A stretch of DNA of 64,000 nt, from the NCBI GenBank assembly GCA_023397475.1, contig JAEWUD010000022.1, positions 1 to 64,000 of the forward strand, written 5' to 3'. This document shows positions 8,907 through 15,573 of this stretch, piece by piece. The notes under the pieces are model-generated. The model saw nothing but the letters and a program-made list of their open reading frames with translations. It was not told the origin of the DNA and searched no databases. Position numbers and translations under genes: made by a program. Within the stretch, counting starts at the first letter, position 1. Each line of letters begins with the position of its first letter. This DNA is from Bacillota bacterium. GTDB lineage: Bacteria > Bacillota > Clostridia > Saccharofermentanales > Saccharofermentanaceae.

Positions 8907-9821
8907 ATGGGAATATTTGACGTATTTAAGCGCGGACTCACGAAGACCCGGAACTTTGTTACGGACGGATTCGCGAAAATTTCCGCTAAGATGGGGCGTT
9001 TCGACGAAGATATGCTCGATGAACTCGAGACATTACTCGTCCAGGCGGACGTGGGTGTCGGAGCTACACTCAGCATCATGGATGCAATACGTGAGAATAT
9101 TCGCACAACCGGCGATGCGAGCCGCGAGAACGTTCTCCGGGTTCTTTCTTCGGAAATGCATCAACTCCTCGGACCCGCGAAGAAGCTTTCCGTCGAGGAT
9201 CAGACGCTGAACATCATTCTCATGGTAGGCGTCAACGGCACGGGAAAAACGACGACAGCCGGGAAACTCTGCCATCGTTTCAAGAAAGAGGGCAAGAAGG
9301 TCATGCTTGCCGCGGCAGATACGTTCCGTGCGGCCGCGATTGAACAGCTCACCGCCTGGGGAGAGATGACAAATACAACCGTGATTTCGCACGCGGAGGG
9401 AGCCGATCCTGCGGCGGTATGCTTTGATGCCGTTCACGCAGCAATCTCCCGGCGAGCCGATGTATTGATCATCGATACAGCCGGAAGACTTCACAACAAA
9501 CAGAACCTGATGGACGAGCTTTCGAAGATTAGCAGGGTTATTGAACGTGAAGCACCGTCGGCGTATTGCCAAACTCTTCTGATTATCGACGCAACTACCG
9601 GCCAGAATGCCGTTATTCAAGCGGATGTATTCTCGAAAACCGTCAAGCTGACAGGAATCGGTATCACGAAATTGGACGGAAACGCCAAGGGCGGGGTCGC
9701 TCTCGCTGTCGCATACTCCTCGAAGTGTCCCATCCTTCTTGCCGGACTCGGGGAAGGCGTTGACGATCTGATGGACTTTGATCCGGACGCTTTTGTTTCT
9801 TCGCTTTTACCGGAAATGTGA
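8907..9821 (+). CDS. ftsY: FtsY, signal recognition particle receptor GTPase
   Basis: FtsY receives the SRP-ribosome complex at the membrane and, with Ffh, hydrolyses GTP to hand the nascent chain to the translocon. The 304-residue protein lacks the long acidic A domain of enterobacterial FtsY, as is normal in Firmicutes. The N domain is followed by the G domain with GVNGTGKTTT (108-117), the DTFRAAA insertion box, DTAGRLHNKQNLM and TKLDGNAKGG. GGAGG at 8897-8901 sets the start, 14 bases after smc. Its partner ffh lies about 460 bases downstream. Confidence 0.97.
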   Translation: MGIFDVFKRGLTKTRNFVTDGFAKISAKMGRFDEDMLDELETLLVQADVGVGATLSIMDAIRENIRTTGDASRENVLRVLSSEMHQLLGPAKKLSVEDQTLNIILMVGVNGTGKTTTAGKLCHRFKKEGKKVMLAAADTFRAAAIEQLTAWGEMTNTTVISHAEGADPAAVCFDAVHAAISRRADVLIIDTAGRLHNKQNLMDELSKISRVIEREAPSAYCQTLLIIDATTGQNAVIQADVFSKTVKLTGIGITKLDGNAKGGVALAVAYSSKCPILLAGLGEGVDDLMDFDPDAFVSSLLPEM

Positions 9822-9880
9822 TCGCAAGTCTTTTTCTGGTACGGCATATCACAAATTGTATATCCGACAAGTAAAACTGC

Positions 9881-9909
9881 TTGACAGATACGACGTTTTT
9901 CGATATCCT
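9881..9909 (+). promoter_or_regulatory. Probable promoter of the ylxM-ffh-rpsP group
   Basis: TTGACA at 9881-9886 and TATCCT at 9904-9909 are 17 bases apart, between ftsY and ylxM. Confidence 0.65.
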
Positions 9910-9933
9910 CTTCAAGAGGTGGCGTGGATAGCT

Positions 9934-10254
9934 ATGGAAGTCGTAGATGCTTGTCTTCTTCTTGATTTCTACGGTCAGTTGTTGACAGACCGTACGCGAA
10001 TGATCCTGGAGCTTCATTTCTCCGAGGATATGTCTCTGACGGAGATCGCCGAGCAGGAGTCCATCACGCGGCAGGCAGTTCACGATACGATTCGGAGAGG
10101 TCTTCGGACACTCCAGGAGTACGAAGACAAACTGCAGCTCATACGGCGCTTCAACGTGCAGAAGACAAAGGTCAGAGAGGCGGCCGTCTCACTTTCGAAT
10201 CAGAATAATGACGAGGCTCTTCGCCTTCTCACAGAACTTCTGGAACAACTCTAA
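9934..10254 (+). CDS. ylxM: YlxM/p13-like helix-turn-helix protein of the SRP operon
   Basis: The 106-residue protein matches the YlxM family: a DFYGQLLTDRTRMILELHF start followed by a sigma-region-4-like helix-turn-helix (DMSLTEIAEQESITRQAVHDTIRRG) and a basic helical tail. YlxM proteins are encoded next to ffh and, in some streptococci, assist SRP function. The DNA-binding role is unproven. ATG 9934 is used because it begins the family's usual N-terminus and lies just after the promoter. The ribosome binding site (AGAGGTGG, 9915-9922) is rather far away. An open frame extends upstream but would overlap ftsY and the promoter. Confidence 0.88.
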   Translation: MEVVDACLLLDFYGQLLTDRTRMILELHFSEDMSLTEIAEQESITRQAVHDTIRRGLRTLQEYEDKLQLIRRFNVQKTKVREAAVSLSNQNNDEALRLLTELLEQL

Positions 10255-10282
10255 TTCCCAAAGATCGGGAGAATGGATATAC

Positions 10283-11605
10283 ATGTTTGAGAATCTATCT
10301 TCGAAGCTTTCCGCAATAGCGGACCGGATGCGCAAGAAATCGCGCGTCACCGAGCAGGACATTAAGGACATGATGAAGGAGATCCGCATGGCTCTCCTCG
10401 AGGCGGACGTCAACTACTCCGTCGTCAAGTCTTTTATCGCCGATATGACCGAGAAGTGTCAAGGACAGGACGTTCACGCGAGCCTTACGCCCGGTCAGCA
10501 GATTGTTAAGATCGTACACGAGTCCCTGATCGAGCTTCTGGGCTCGACAGCCGGCAAGATTACGGTTTCACCTTCGGGGTTTACCGTCATTATGCTTTAC
10601 GGTCTTCAGGGCGCCGGTAAGACAACGACAGCCGCGAAGCTCGCCCTGAAGCTCAAGAAGTCCGGAAAGAAACCGATCGTCGCATCGGTGGACGTTCATC
10701 GTCCCGCCGCCGCCAAGCAACTTGAGATTCTTGCCGAGAAGGTCGGCGTGCCTTCCTTTATTATGCCGGAAGAACCCTCTGCCGTCGTGATTGCCGAGAA
10801 GGCTGTCGCCCGCGCAAGGTACCTTCTGTGCGATACCCTGATTGTGGATACCGCAGGTCGTATGACCGTTGATGAAGAGATGATGCAGGAGTTGATCGCT
10901 GTCGGCAAGGTCACCAAGCCGACCGAGAAGCTACTGGTTGTCGACGCGATGATCGGTCAGGAAGCCGTTGCTGTCGCTCAGGCCTTCGAGACTGCGATCG
11001 GACTTGACGGCTTTATTATGACTAAGCTCGACGGCGACGCCCGCGGCGGTGCTGCCTTATCCATCCGTCAGATGACCGGCAAACCGATCAAACTGATCTG
11101 TGTCGGTGAGAAGATCGAGGACATCGAAGAGTATTATCCCGATCGTATGGCGAGCCGTATTCTCGGCATGGGAGACGTTCTCTCTCTGATTGAGAAGGCG
11201 CAGAAGAACTTCGATGAGACAGCGGCCAAGGCGACGGTCGACCGTATCATGAAGAATTCCTTCAATCTTGAAGATATGCTCGACCAGTTTCTTCAGATGA
11301 AGAAGATGGGCTCGATGAAGGATGTTCTCGGAATGCTCCCCGGAGTCAGCGGCAAGATCAAGGATGAGGATATCGACGAGACCATCTTCGACAAGAATAT
11401 CGCCATCATTCGGTCGATGACCATTCGCGAGCGCAGGAATCCTCAGCTTCTGAACGCAAGTCGACGGAAGCGCATCGCGGCAGGTGCCGGATCGACAGTA
11501 CAGCAGGTCAATATTCTGATGAAGCAGTACGATCAGACGACGGCGATGATGAAGCAGTTCGCCGGCATGAAGAAGAACAAGGGCATGGGGCGTTTTCGTC
11601 GATAA
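10283..11605 (+). CDS. ffh: Ffh, signal recognition particle GTPase (SRP54)
   Basis: Ffh binds 4.5S/SRP RNA and signal sequences emerging from ribosomes. The 440-residue protein has the N domain, the G domain with GLQGAGKTTT (107-116), DTAGRMTVDEEMM and TKLDGDARGG, and a methionine-rich M domain (MKKMGSMKDVLGMLPG and RRKRIAAGAGS) ending in MGRFRR. The start at 10283 places GGGAGA 10 bases upstream. The longer frame would overlap ylxM. It is separated by 28 bases from ylxM and by 87 from rpsP, the classic Firmicutes order. Confidence 0.98.
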   Translation: MFENLSSKLSAIADRMRKKSRVTEQDIKDMMKEIRMALLEADVNYSVVKSFIADMTEKCQGQDVHASLTPGQQIVKIVHESLIELLGSTAGKITVSPSGFTVIMLYGLQGAGKTTTAAKLALKLKKSGKKPIVASVDVHRPAAAKQLEILAEKVGVPSFIMPEEPSAVVIAEKAVARARYLLCDTLIVDTAGRMTVDEEMMQELIAVGKVTKPTEKLLVVDAMIGQEAVAVAQAFETAIGLDGFIMTKLDGDARGGAALSIRQMTGKPIKLICVGEKIEDIEEYYPDRMASRILGMGDVLSLIEKAQKNFDETAAKATVDRIMKNSFNLEDMLDQFLQMKKMGSMKDVLGMLPGVSGKIKDEDIDETIFDKNIAIIRSMTIRERRNPQLLNASRRKRIAAGAGSTVQQVNILMKQYDQTTAMMKQFAGMKKNKGMGRFRR

Positions 11606-11692
11606 GCAAATACTAAGAATGAAGTTCCCGCAAGTTTTGCGTGTAACGATAAATGAGATGAACAATTGAGGATTATTTAGGAGGAAACAAAA

Positions 11693-11938
11693 ATGGCTGT
11701 TAAGATCAGATTGAAGAGAATGGGCGCAAAGAAGGCTCCTTTCTACCGTGTCGTTGTCGCGGATTCCCGTTACCCCAGAGATGGACGTTTCATCGAGGAA
11801 ATCGGCACATACAACCCTCTCACAGAGCCGGCCGAGATCAAGATTGATGCCGAAGCTGCTCAGAAGTGGATCAAGAACGGCGCACAGCCGACTGATACCG
11901 TCCGTTCGCTGCTGAAGAGATCCGGTGCGATTTCCTAA
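11693..11938 (+). CDS. rpsP: 30S ribosomal protein S16
   Basis: The 81-residue protein has the S16 N-terminus (VKIRLKRMGAKKAPFYRVVVADSR) and the PRDGRFIEEIGTYNP motif. AGGAGG at 11679-11684 precedes the ATG. It heads the rpsP-khpA-rimM-trmD-rplS cluster that couples ribosome assembly and tRNA modification genes. Confidence 0.98.
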   Translation: MAVKIRLKRMGAKKAPFYRVVVADSRYPRDGRFIEEIGTYNPLTEPAEIKIDAEAAQKWIKNGAQPTDTVRSLLKRSGAIS

Positions 11939-12020
11939 GCTCAGATCGGAAATAATCGAATGCCCGAAAATACACGAGGGGAGGAAGGCGCGCGTCAGAT
12001 GTGACGTACGCCGATCATGA

Positions 12021-12248
12021 ATGAGTGATTTACTTATAACTCTGGCGAAAGCTCTCGTTTCCAACCCCGATGCGGTCAGCGTCAAGGAATCAGACCGGGG
12101 GAACACGGTGGTTCTTGAACTCTCCGTTGATCCTGAAGATATGGGGAAGGTCATCGGCAAGGGCGGCAAGCGTGCACAGGCGATCCGGACAATTATGAAG
12201 GCTCAGTACCTCAAATCCGGAAAGCGCGTTATCGTGGATATTGTCTAA
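12021..12248 (+). CDS. khpA: KhpA, KH-domain RNA-binding protein
   Basis: This is a 75-residue single KH-domain protein (YlqC family) with the RNA-binding GxxG loop in VIGKGGKRAQAIRTI. Homologues form a dimer or a complex with KhpB/Jag and influence small-RNA and cell-division phenotypes. The position between rpsP and rimM is diagnostic. The start codon lacks a close ribosome binding site. The strong purine stretch GGGGAGGAAGG lies over 30 bases upstream, and an in-frame stop at 12018-12020 excludes a longer start. The gene ends by overlapping rimM by one base (TAATG). Confidence 0.95.
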   Translation: MSDLLITLAKALVSNPDAVSVKESDRGNTVVLELSVDPEDMGKVIGKGGKRAQAIRTIMKAQYLKSGKRVIVDIV

Positions 12249-12775
12249 TGAGTGATTTTCTGATTATCGGAAAATTCATCGGCGCACATGGTGTTCGCGG
12301 AGAGTGCAAAATCTTTCCGATCACGGACGATGTGCGTCGTTTCCTTTCTCTTAAGAAAGCCGTGATCACGGACGATTCCGGCAAGAAGATTCGTGACATC
12401 CAAGTGAAGTCAGCGCGTGTTGTTCAGGATCGCGTCCTTCTGTATGTCGAAGGAATCGCAGACCGGGATGCTTCGGAAACGCTTCACGGCAAATTTATCG
12501 CGGTTAGTAAAGAAGACAGAGCAAAGCTTCCGAAGGGACGGTATTATATCTCGGATCTCTTGGGATGCCGAGTTCTGGACGAGAATCAAGCTGAATTGGG
12601 AACCATTGCGGATATATTTCCGACGGGAGCCAATGATGTCATTGCGGTTCGACGGCAGGGGAAACCGGATCTTCTGATTCCCTATCTGAATTCCATTGTC
12701 GAGCTTGTGGATATCGAGTTGCGACAAATGAGCGTTCGACTTCCGGACGGTCTTCTCGAGATCTATGAGCCTTGA
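12248..12775 (+). CDS. rimM: RimM, 16S rRNA processing protein
   Basis: RimM helps mature the head of the 30S subunit and binds S19. The 175-residue protein has the N-terminal RimM domain (IGKFIGAHGVRGECKIFP) and the C-terminal PRC-barrel part (YYISDLLGCRVLDENQ, GANDVIAVRRQGKPDLLIPYLNSIV). Its start overlaps the khpA stop by one base and trmD follows after 15 bases, so it is translated in a coupled cluster. Confidence 0.96.
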   Translation: MSDFLIIGKFIGAHGVRGECKIFPITDDVRRFLSLKKAVITDDSGKKIRDIQVKSARVVQDRVLLYVEGIADRDASETLHGKFIAVSKEDRAKLPKGRYYISDLLGCRVLDENQAELGTIADIFPTGANDVIAVRRQGKPDLLIPYLNSIVELVDIELRQMSVRLPDGLLEIYEP

Positions 12776-12790
12776 CCGCGGAGGAGTAAG

Positions 12791-13627
12791 ATGAAGTTTA
12801 CCGTTATGACATTGTTCCCCGAACAGGTCAGCTCCTTTCTTATGACCAGCATCACGGGCCGCGCGATGAAGAGCGGAATTATCGATCTTACCACCGTGCA
12901 TATTCGCGACTACTGTCAGAATCGTTACGGCAAGGTAGATGATACGATGTACGGGGGCGGTACCGGACTTCTGATGCAATGCGAGCCGGTCTACCGGGCG
13001 TATGAAGATATCTGCGCGTCACATCCCGGCGAGAAGATTCATACGATTTATCTCTCCCCGAAAGGCACGGTTTTCGATCAGAAGAAGGCGATTGAATTAT
13101 CGAAACGTCCGCATGTCAATCTTCTGTGCGGGCATTACGAGGGAATCGACCAGCGCGTTCTGGACCGGATTGTTGACGAGGAGATCTCCATCGGTGACTT
13201 CGTACTGACCGGGGGAGAAATCGCGGCGTGCGTGATCATCGACGCGGTATCGCGTATGATCCCGGGCGTATTGCCGGATGCTTCTGCGTACGAGAACGAA
13301 TCGCATATGGATGGCGTTCTCGAGGCTCCGCAGTACACGAAACCGGAATGCTGGGATAGCCGCCGTGTACCGGAAGTTCTGATGTCGGGCCATCACGAGA
13401 AGATTCGTGAATGGAAGCATCGAATGTCTCTCTACGAGACATGGATCCGTCGGCCGGATCTTTTCGCGAAGTTATCGCCGACACGGGAAGACTGGATGTT
13501 TCTGTTGGAAGAATACCGGAAAAACTCGTCAAAGATCGCAGACAATCAAATCAAACCGAATGTACCGGAATCCGTCATTCCAACACCGTCGGATTCTTCG
13601 GAAAATGCGGCAAGTAAGCTATCCTAA
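12791..13627 (+). CDS. trmD: TrmD, tRNA (guanine-37-N1)-methyltransferase
   Basis: This SPOUT-class methyltransferase makes m1G37 in tRNAs reading CNN and GGN codons, preventing frameshifts. The trefoil-knot motifs are clear: DDTMYGGGTGLLM, LLCGHYEGIDQRV and EISIGDFVLTGGEIAA. The 278-residue length is slightly above the usual ~240-250, because of a Ser/Pro-rich tail after about 245 with no recognised motif. The ribosome binding site GGAGGAG is at 12780-12786. Confidence 0.97.
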   Translation: MKFTVMTLFPEQVSSFLMTSITGRAMKSGIIDLTTVHIRDYCQNRYGKVDDTMYGGGTGLLMQCEPVYRAYEDICASHPGEKIHTIYLSPKGTVFDQKKAIELSKRPHVNLLCGHYEGIDQRVLDRIVDEEISIGDFVLTGGEIAACVIIDAVSRMIPGVLPDASAYENESHMDGVLEAPQYTKPECWDSRRVPEVLMSGHHEKIREWKHRMSLYETWIRRPDLFAKLSPTREDWMFLLEEYRKNSSKIADNQIKPNVPESVIPTPSDSSENAASKLS

Positions 13628-13632
13628 GGGAC

Positions 13633-13661
13633 TTGCGAACATATTCGAGGTGTGGTAATAT
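13633..13661 (+). promoter_or_regulatory. Probable extended -10 promoter for rplS
   Basis: TTGCGA at 13633-13638 is followed after 17 bases by TAATAT at 13656-13661, with a TGG extension directly before the -10. It lies just after trmD and would give rplS a leader of about 65 bases. Confidence 0.5.
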
Positions 13662-13733
13662 TCTAAAGGCTAATGGGATGGTCCGCTGCCAGAATCCGGC
13701 ATGAACATCTACGGGAACAGGAGGAACAATACA

Positions 13734-14087
13734 ATGGATTTAGTAAAAGCAATTGAGCAGGACAACCTGCGTAACAGCTTTCCTGAGGTTGGTATCGGTG
13801 ATTACGTTAAGGTTCACCTGAAGATCAAGGAAGGAACACGTGAGCGTATTCAGATTTTTGAAGGCTCCGTTATTGCGAGAAAGGGTGGCGGTCTATCGGA
13901 AACGATGACAGTTCGTCGCGTCTCCTATGGAGTCGGCGTCGAGCGCATTCTGCCCGTTCATTCCCCCAAGATTGAGAAGATCGAGATTGTCCGCAAGGGC
14001 CGCGTCAGAAGAGCGAAGCTCTATTATCTGCGTGATCGTGTCGGTAAGGCAGCGAAGATCACCGAGAAACTCAAGAAGCACTCCTGA
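13734..14087 (+). CDS. rplS: 50S ribosomal protein L19
   Basis: The 117-residue protein contains the L19 motifs PEVGIGDYVKVHLKIKEG, RIQIFEGSVIARKG, SYGVGVERILPVHSP and the basic end RRAKLYYLRDRVGKAAKI. CAGGAGG at 13718-13724 sets the start at 13734. A frame from 13701 is only the leader read in phase. The gene closes the rpsP-rplS cluster and is followed by a strong terminator. Confidence 0.97.
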   Translation: MDLVKAIEQDNLRNSFPEVGIGDYVKVHLKIKEGTRERIQIFEGSVIARKGGGLSETMTVRRVSYGVGVERILPVHSPKIEKIEIVRKGRVRRAKLYYLRDRVGKAAKITEKLKKHS

Positions 14088-14103
14088 TAACAATGTCACA
14101 AAG

Positions 14104-14143
14104 AAGAGCCCGGATGTGGACAACCATATCCGGGCTCTTTTTC
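14104..14143 (+). terminator. Strong intrinsic terminator after rplS
   Basis: A 16-bp, almost perfect stem (14104-14119 with 14124-14139, one G-U pair) with the 4-base loop ACAA is followed by a T run. It separates the ribosomal cluster from the lipoprotein region. Confidence 0.95.
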
Positions 14144-14320
14144 GTTTACCTACCAGCATGTTCTTGAGAAGAAAGGAAGAGCGAGACAACAATTATTACC
14201 TGCCATCAGACAAGCCGAGAAATTAGAAAATCACCACTACACTTCAAATTCTCATTCTACGTGGGCGAGAAAATCTTCCGTTAAGTCAAATTACCGCAAC
14301 ACTTCAAGTTATATTTCTGA

Positions 14321-14398
14321 GTAGTGCTAGCATTTTGTGAGCTTCACCTCCGCAGAGCTTTGCTCGAGGATTAGGGAAGCGAAAAATGTTAGCACTAC
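14321..14398. repeat. Long imperfect inverted repeat (hairpin), 78 bases
   Basis: The left arm at 14321-14345 begins GTAGTGCTAGCATTTTG. It pairs with the right arm at 14376-14398, which ends TGTTAGCACTAC, over about 23 bases with few mismatches. The loop contains a second small hairpin (GAGC-TTT-GCTC flanked by CCTC and GAGG). It lacks a T run, so it is not a standard terminator. It could be a structured RNA, a protein-binding dyad, or the remnant of a small mobile element. Confidence 0.7.
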
Positions 14399-14456
14399 GC
14401 TGTAACGTTTTCCTGACTTCTCTCGTATAGTAAATAGAGAGGATCATTCGTAGTGC
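14392..14456 (+). other. Alternative hairpin competing with the 14321-14398 stem
   Basis: GCACTACG (14392-14399), part of the right arm of the previous hairpin, can instead pair with CGTAGTGC (14449-14456). Between them TCTCTC and AGAGAG form an inner stem. The two structures cannot form at once with the same bases, an arrangement seen in RNA switches and attenuators. Confidence 0.5.
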
Positions 14457-14497
14457 CATTTTCCATAGTAAGAAACCTCTCGGAAATATTTAAGATA

Positions 14498-14520
14498 GTT
14501 TGTCGCAAGTGGCGACAAAC
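14498..14520. promoter_or_regulatory. Perfect palindrome next to the ribosome binding site of the first lipoprotein gene
   Basis: A 9-bp perfect dyad GTTTGTCGC-AAGTG-GCGACAAAC ends 4 bases before AAGAGG (14525-14530). As RNA it would be a stable hairpin next to the ribosome binding site. As DNA it has the size and symmetry of a repressor operator. Confidence 0.65.
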
Positions 14521-14536
14521 GTGAAAGAGGTATGTT

Positions 14537-15556
14537 ATGAAGAAGGTTTTAAGCGTTTTACTCTTTTTCTCCATCGCCATTGCAGCATGTTCATGTGGGA
14601 ACTCTGGCGCCGATGAAACGCAAGATACCACGATCAACGAGTCAGTTGTGACAACCACAACGAAGGAAACTACGAAACAGACAACGAAGGAGACTACAAA
14701 GGAAACAACGCAAGAGACCACCGTTGAGACAACCACAATCGACTACAATGAGATTCTTGCCAATATGTCACTCGAGAATTTCCCGCGTGTCGACGGATCG
14801 ACGGCGACGATACCCCTGTTCCTCGGATATATTCAAGCCATTACAGGTTGTTCCGAACAGGAAGCGGAAGCACTTGCTGCGTTTACGACGACGGATCCGA
14901 GTTATTACGCCTTGCGAGACGGCAATACAGATCTTCTTCTCGTTTACGCACCGTCACAATCTACCGACGCTGAACTAGATGTATGGAATACGATGAATGT
15001 TCAGGAAATCGGACTTGATGCACTCGTCTTTATTGTCAATGAGGATAATCCGGTTGATTCTTTGACTTCCGAGCAAATCCGCGATATCTACAGCGGAAAG
15101 ATCACAAACTGGAAAGAAGTCGGCGGAGAGGATCTCCCGATCATGGCGTTCCAGCGCCCGGAGAAGAGCGGAAGTCAAACACTGATGCTCGAACTGATGA
15201 TGAAGGATACACCGATGGTCACTCCGACAACGGAAGTGGTCTCCGAAACGATGGCTGATCTGATCGATGATGTCTCGGCCTTTGACAACAGCGCGAATGC
15301 ACTCGGATATTCCGTTTATTATTATGCGAAAAATATGTACACACAACCTGGACTTAAATTTATCGCTGTCGACGGCGTTCTGCCGAGTAACGAAAGCATC
15401 AACGATCAGAGCTACGGATACACCCATCCTTTTTATGGAATTATTCCGAAAGAACCGACACCGGAAGCCGAAGCTTTCCTTGCGTATATCCTCAGTGAAG
15501 ATGGACAGAAGATCTTAGAGGCATGCGGGTACGTTCCGATTATGAAGTTCTCATGA
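14537..15556 (+). CDS. PstS-like periplasmic-binding-fold lipoprotein
   Basis: The 339-residue protein starts with a lipoprotein signal (lipobox IAAC, Cys18). A threonine-rich spacer follows (about 39-67) built from repeated KETT/QETT units, then a type 2 binding-protein fold resembling phosphate-binding PstS: DGSTA near 86-90, GLDALVFIVNEDNPVDSLT, the very characteristic SGKITNWKEVGG, and an SGSQT segment where PstS has its phosphate-binding SGT. It is probably anchored outside the membrane to bind a small ligand. No pst permease or ATPase gene is adjacent, so transport is not shown. A sensor or other binding role is possible. AAGAGG at 14525-14530 sets the start. The downstream lipoprotein begins 17 bases after its stop. 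Confidence 0.75.
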   Translation: MKKVLSVLLFFSIAIAACSCGNSGADETQDTTINESVVTTTTKETTKQTTKETTKETTQETTVETTTIDYNEILANMSLENFPRVDGSTATIPLFLGYIQAITGCSEQEAEALAAFTTTDPSYYALRDGNTDLLLVYAPSQSTDAELDVWNTMNVQEIGLDALVFIVNEDNPVDSLTSEQIRDIYSGKITNWKEVGGEDLPIMAFQRPEKSGSQTLMLELMMKDTPMVTPTTEVVSETMADLIDDVSAFDNSANALGYSVYYYAKNMYTQPGLKFIAVDGVLPSNESINDQSYGYTHPFYGIIPKEPTPEAEAFLAYILSEDGQKILEACGYVPIMKFS

Positions 15557-15573
15557 TGAAGGAGGGAATGAGA

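Larger units (their letters stand above)
14144..14536. other. Gene-free, palindrome-rich interval before the lipoprotein genes
   Basis: About 390 bases carry no convincing coding frame. The interval is AT-richer than its surroundings by eye. It holds two short direct repeats containing ACACTTCAA (around 14234 and 14299), a long imperfect hairpin (14321-14398), a partly overlapping alternative hairpin (14392-14456), and a perfect palindrome just before the next ribosome binding site (14498-14520). No clear sigma-A promoter was found. A TATAGT at 14426-14431 lacks a good -35. Confidence 0.7.

Noticed and set aside
11057..12169. 370-codon minus-strand frame across ffh, rpsP and khpA
   Set aside because: It opposes three conserved genes and has no plausible start. 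Its length is explained by codon bias.
13628..13733. L19 leader RNA before rplS
   Set aside because: The gap has room for a structured leader, but I could not draw a convincing conserved stem set. Only a promoter is reported.
14143..14536. Short open frames in the palindromic interval (for example 13927-14226 and the start of 14395-14736)
   Set aside because: They overlap terminators and hairpins, lack ribosome binding sites and show no protein-like composition.
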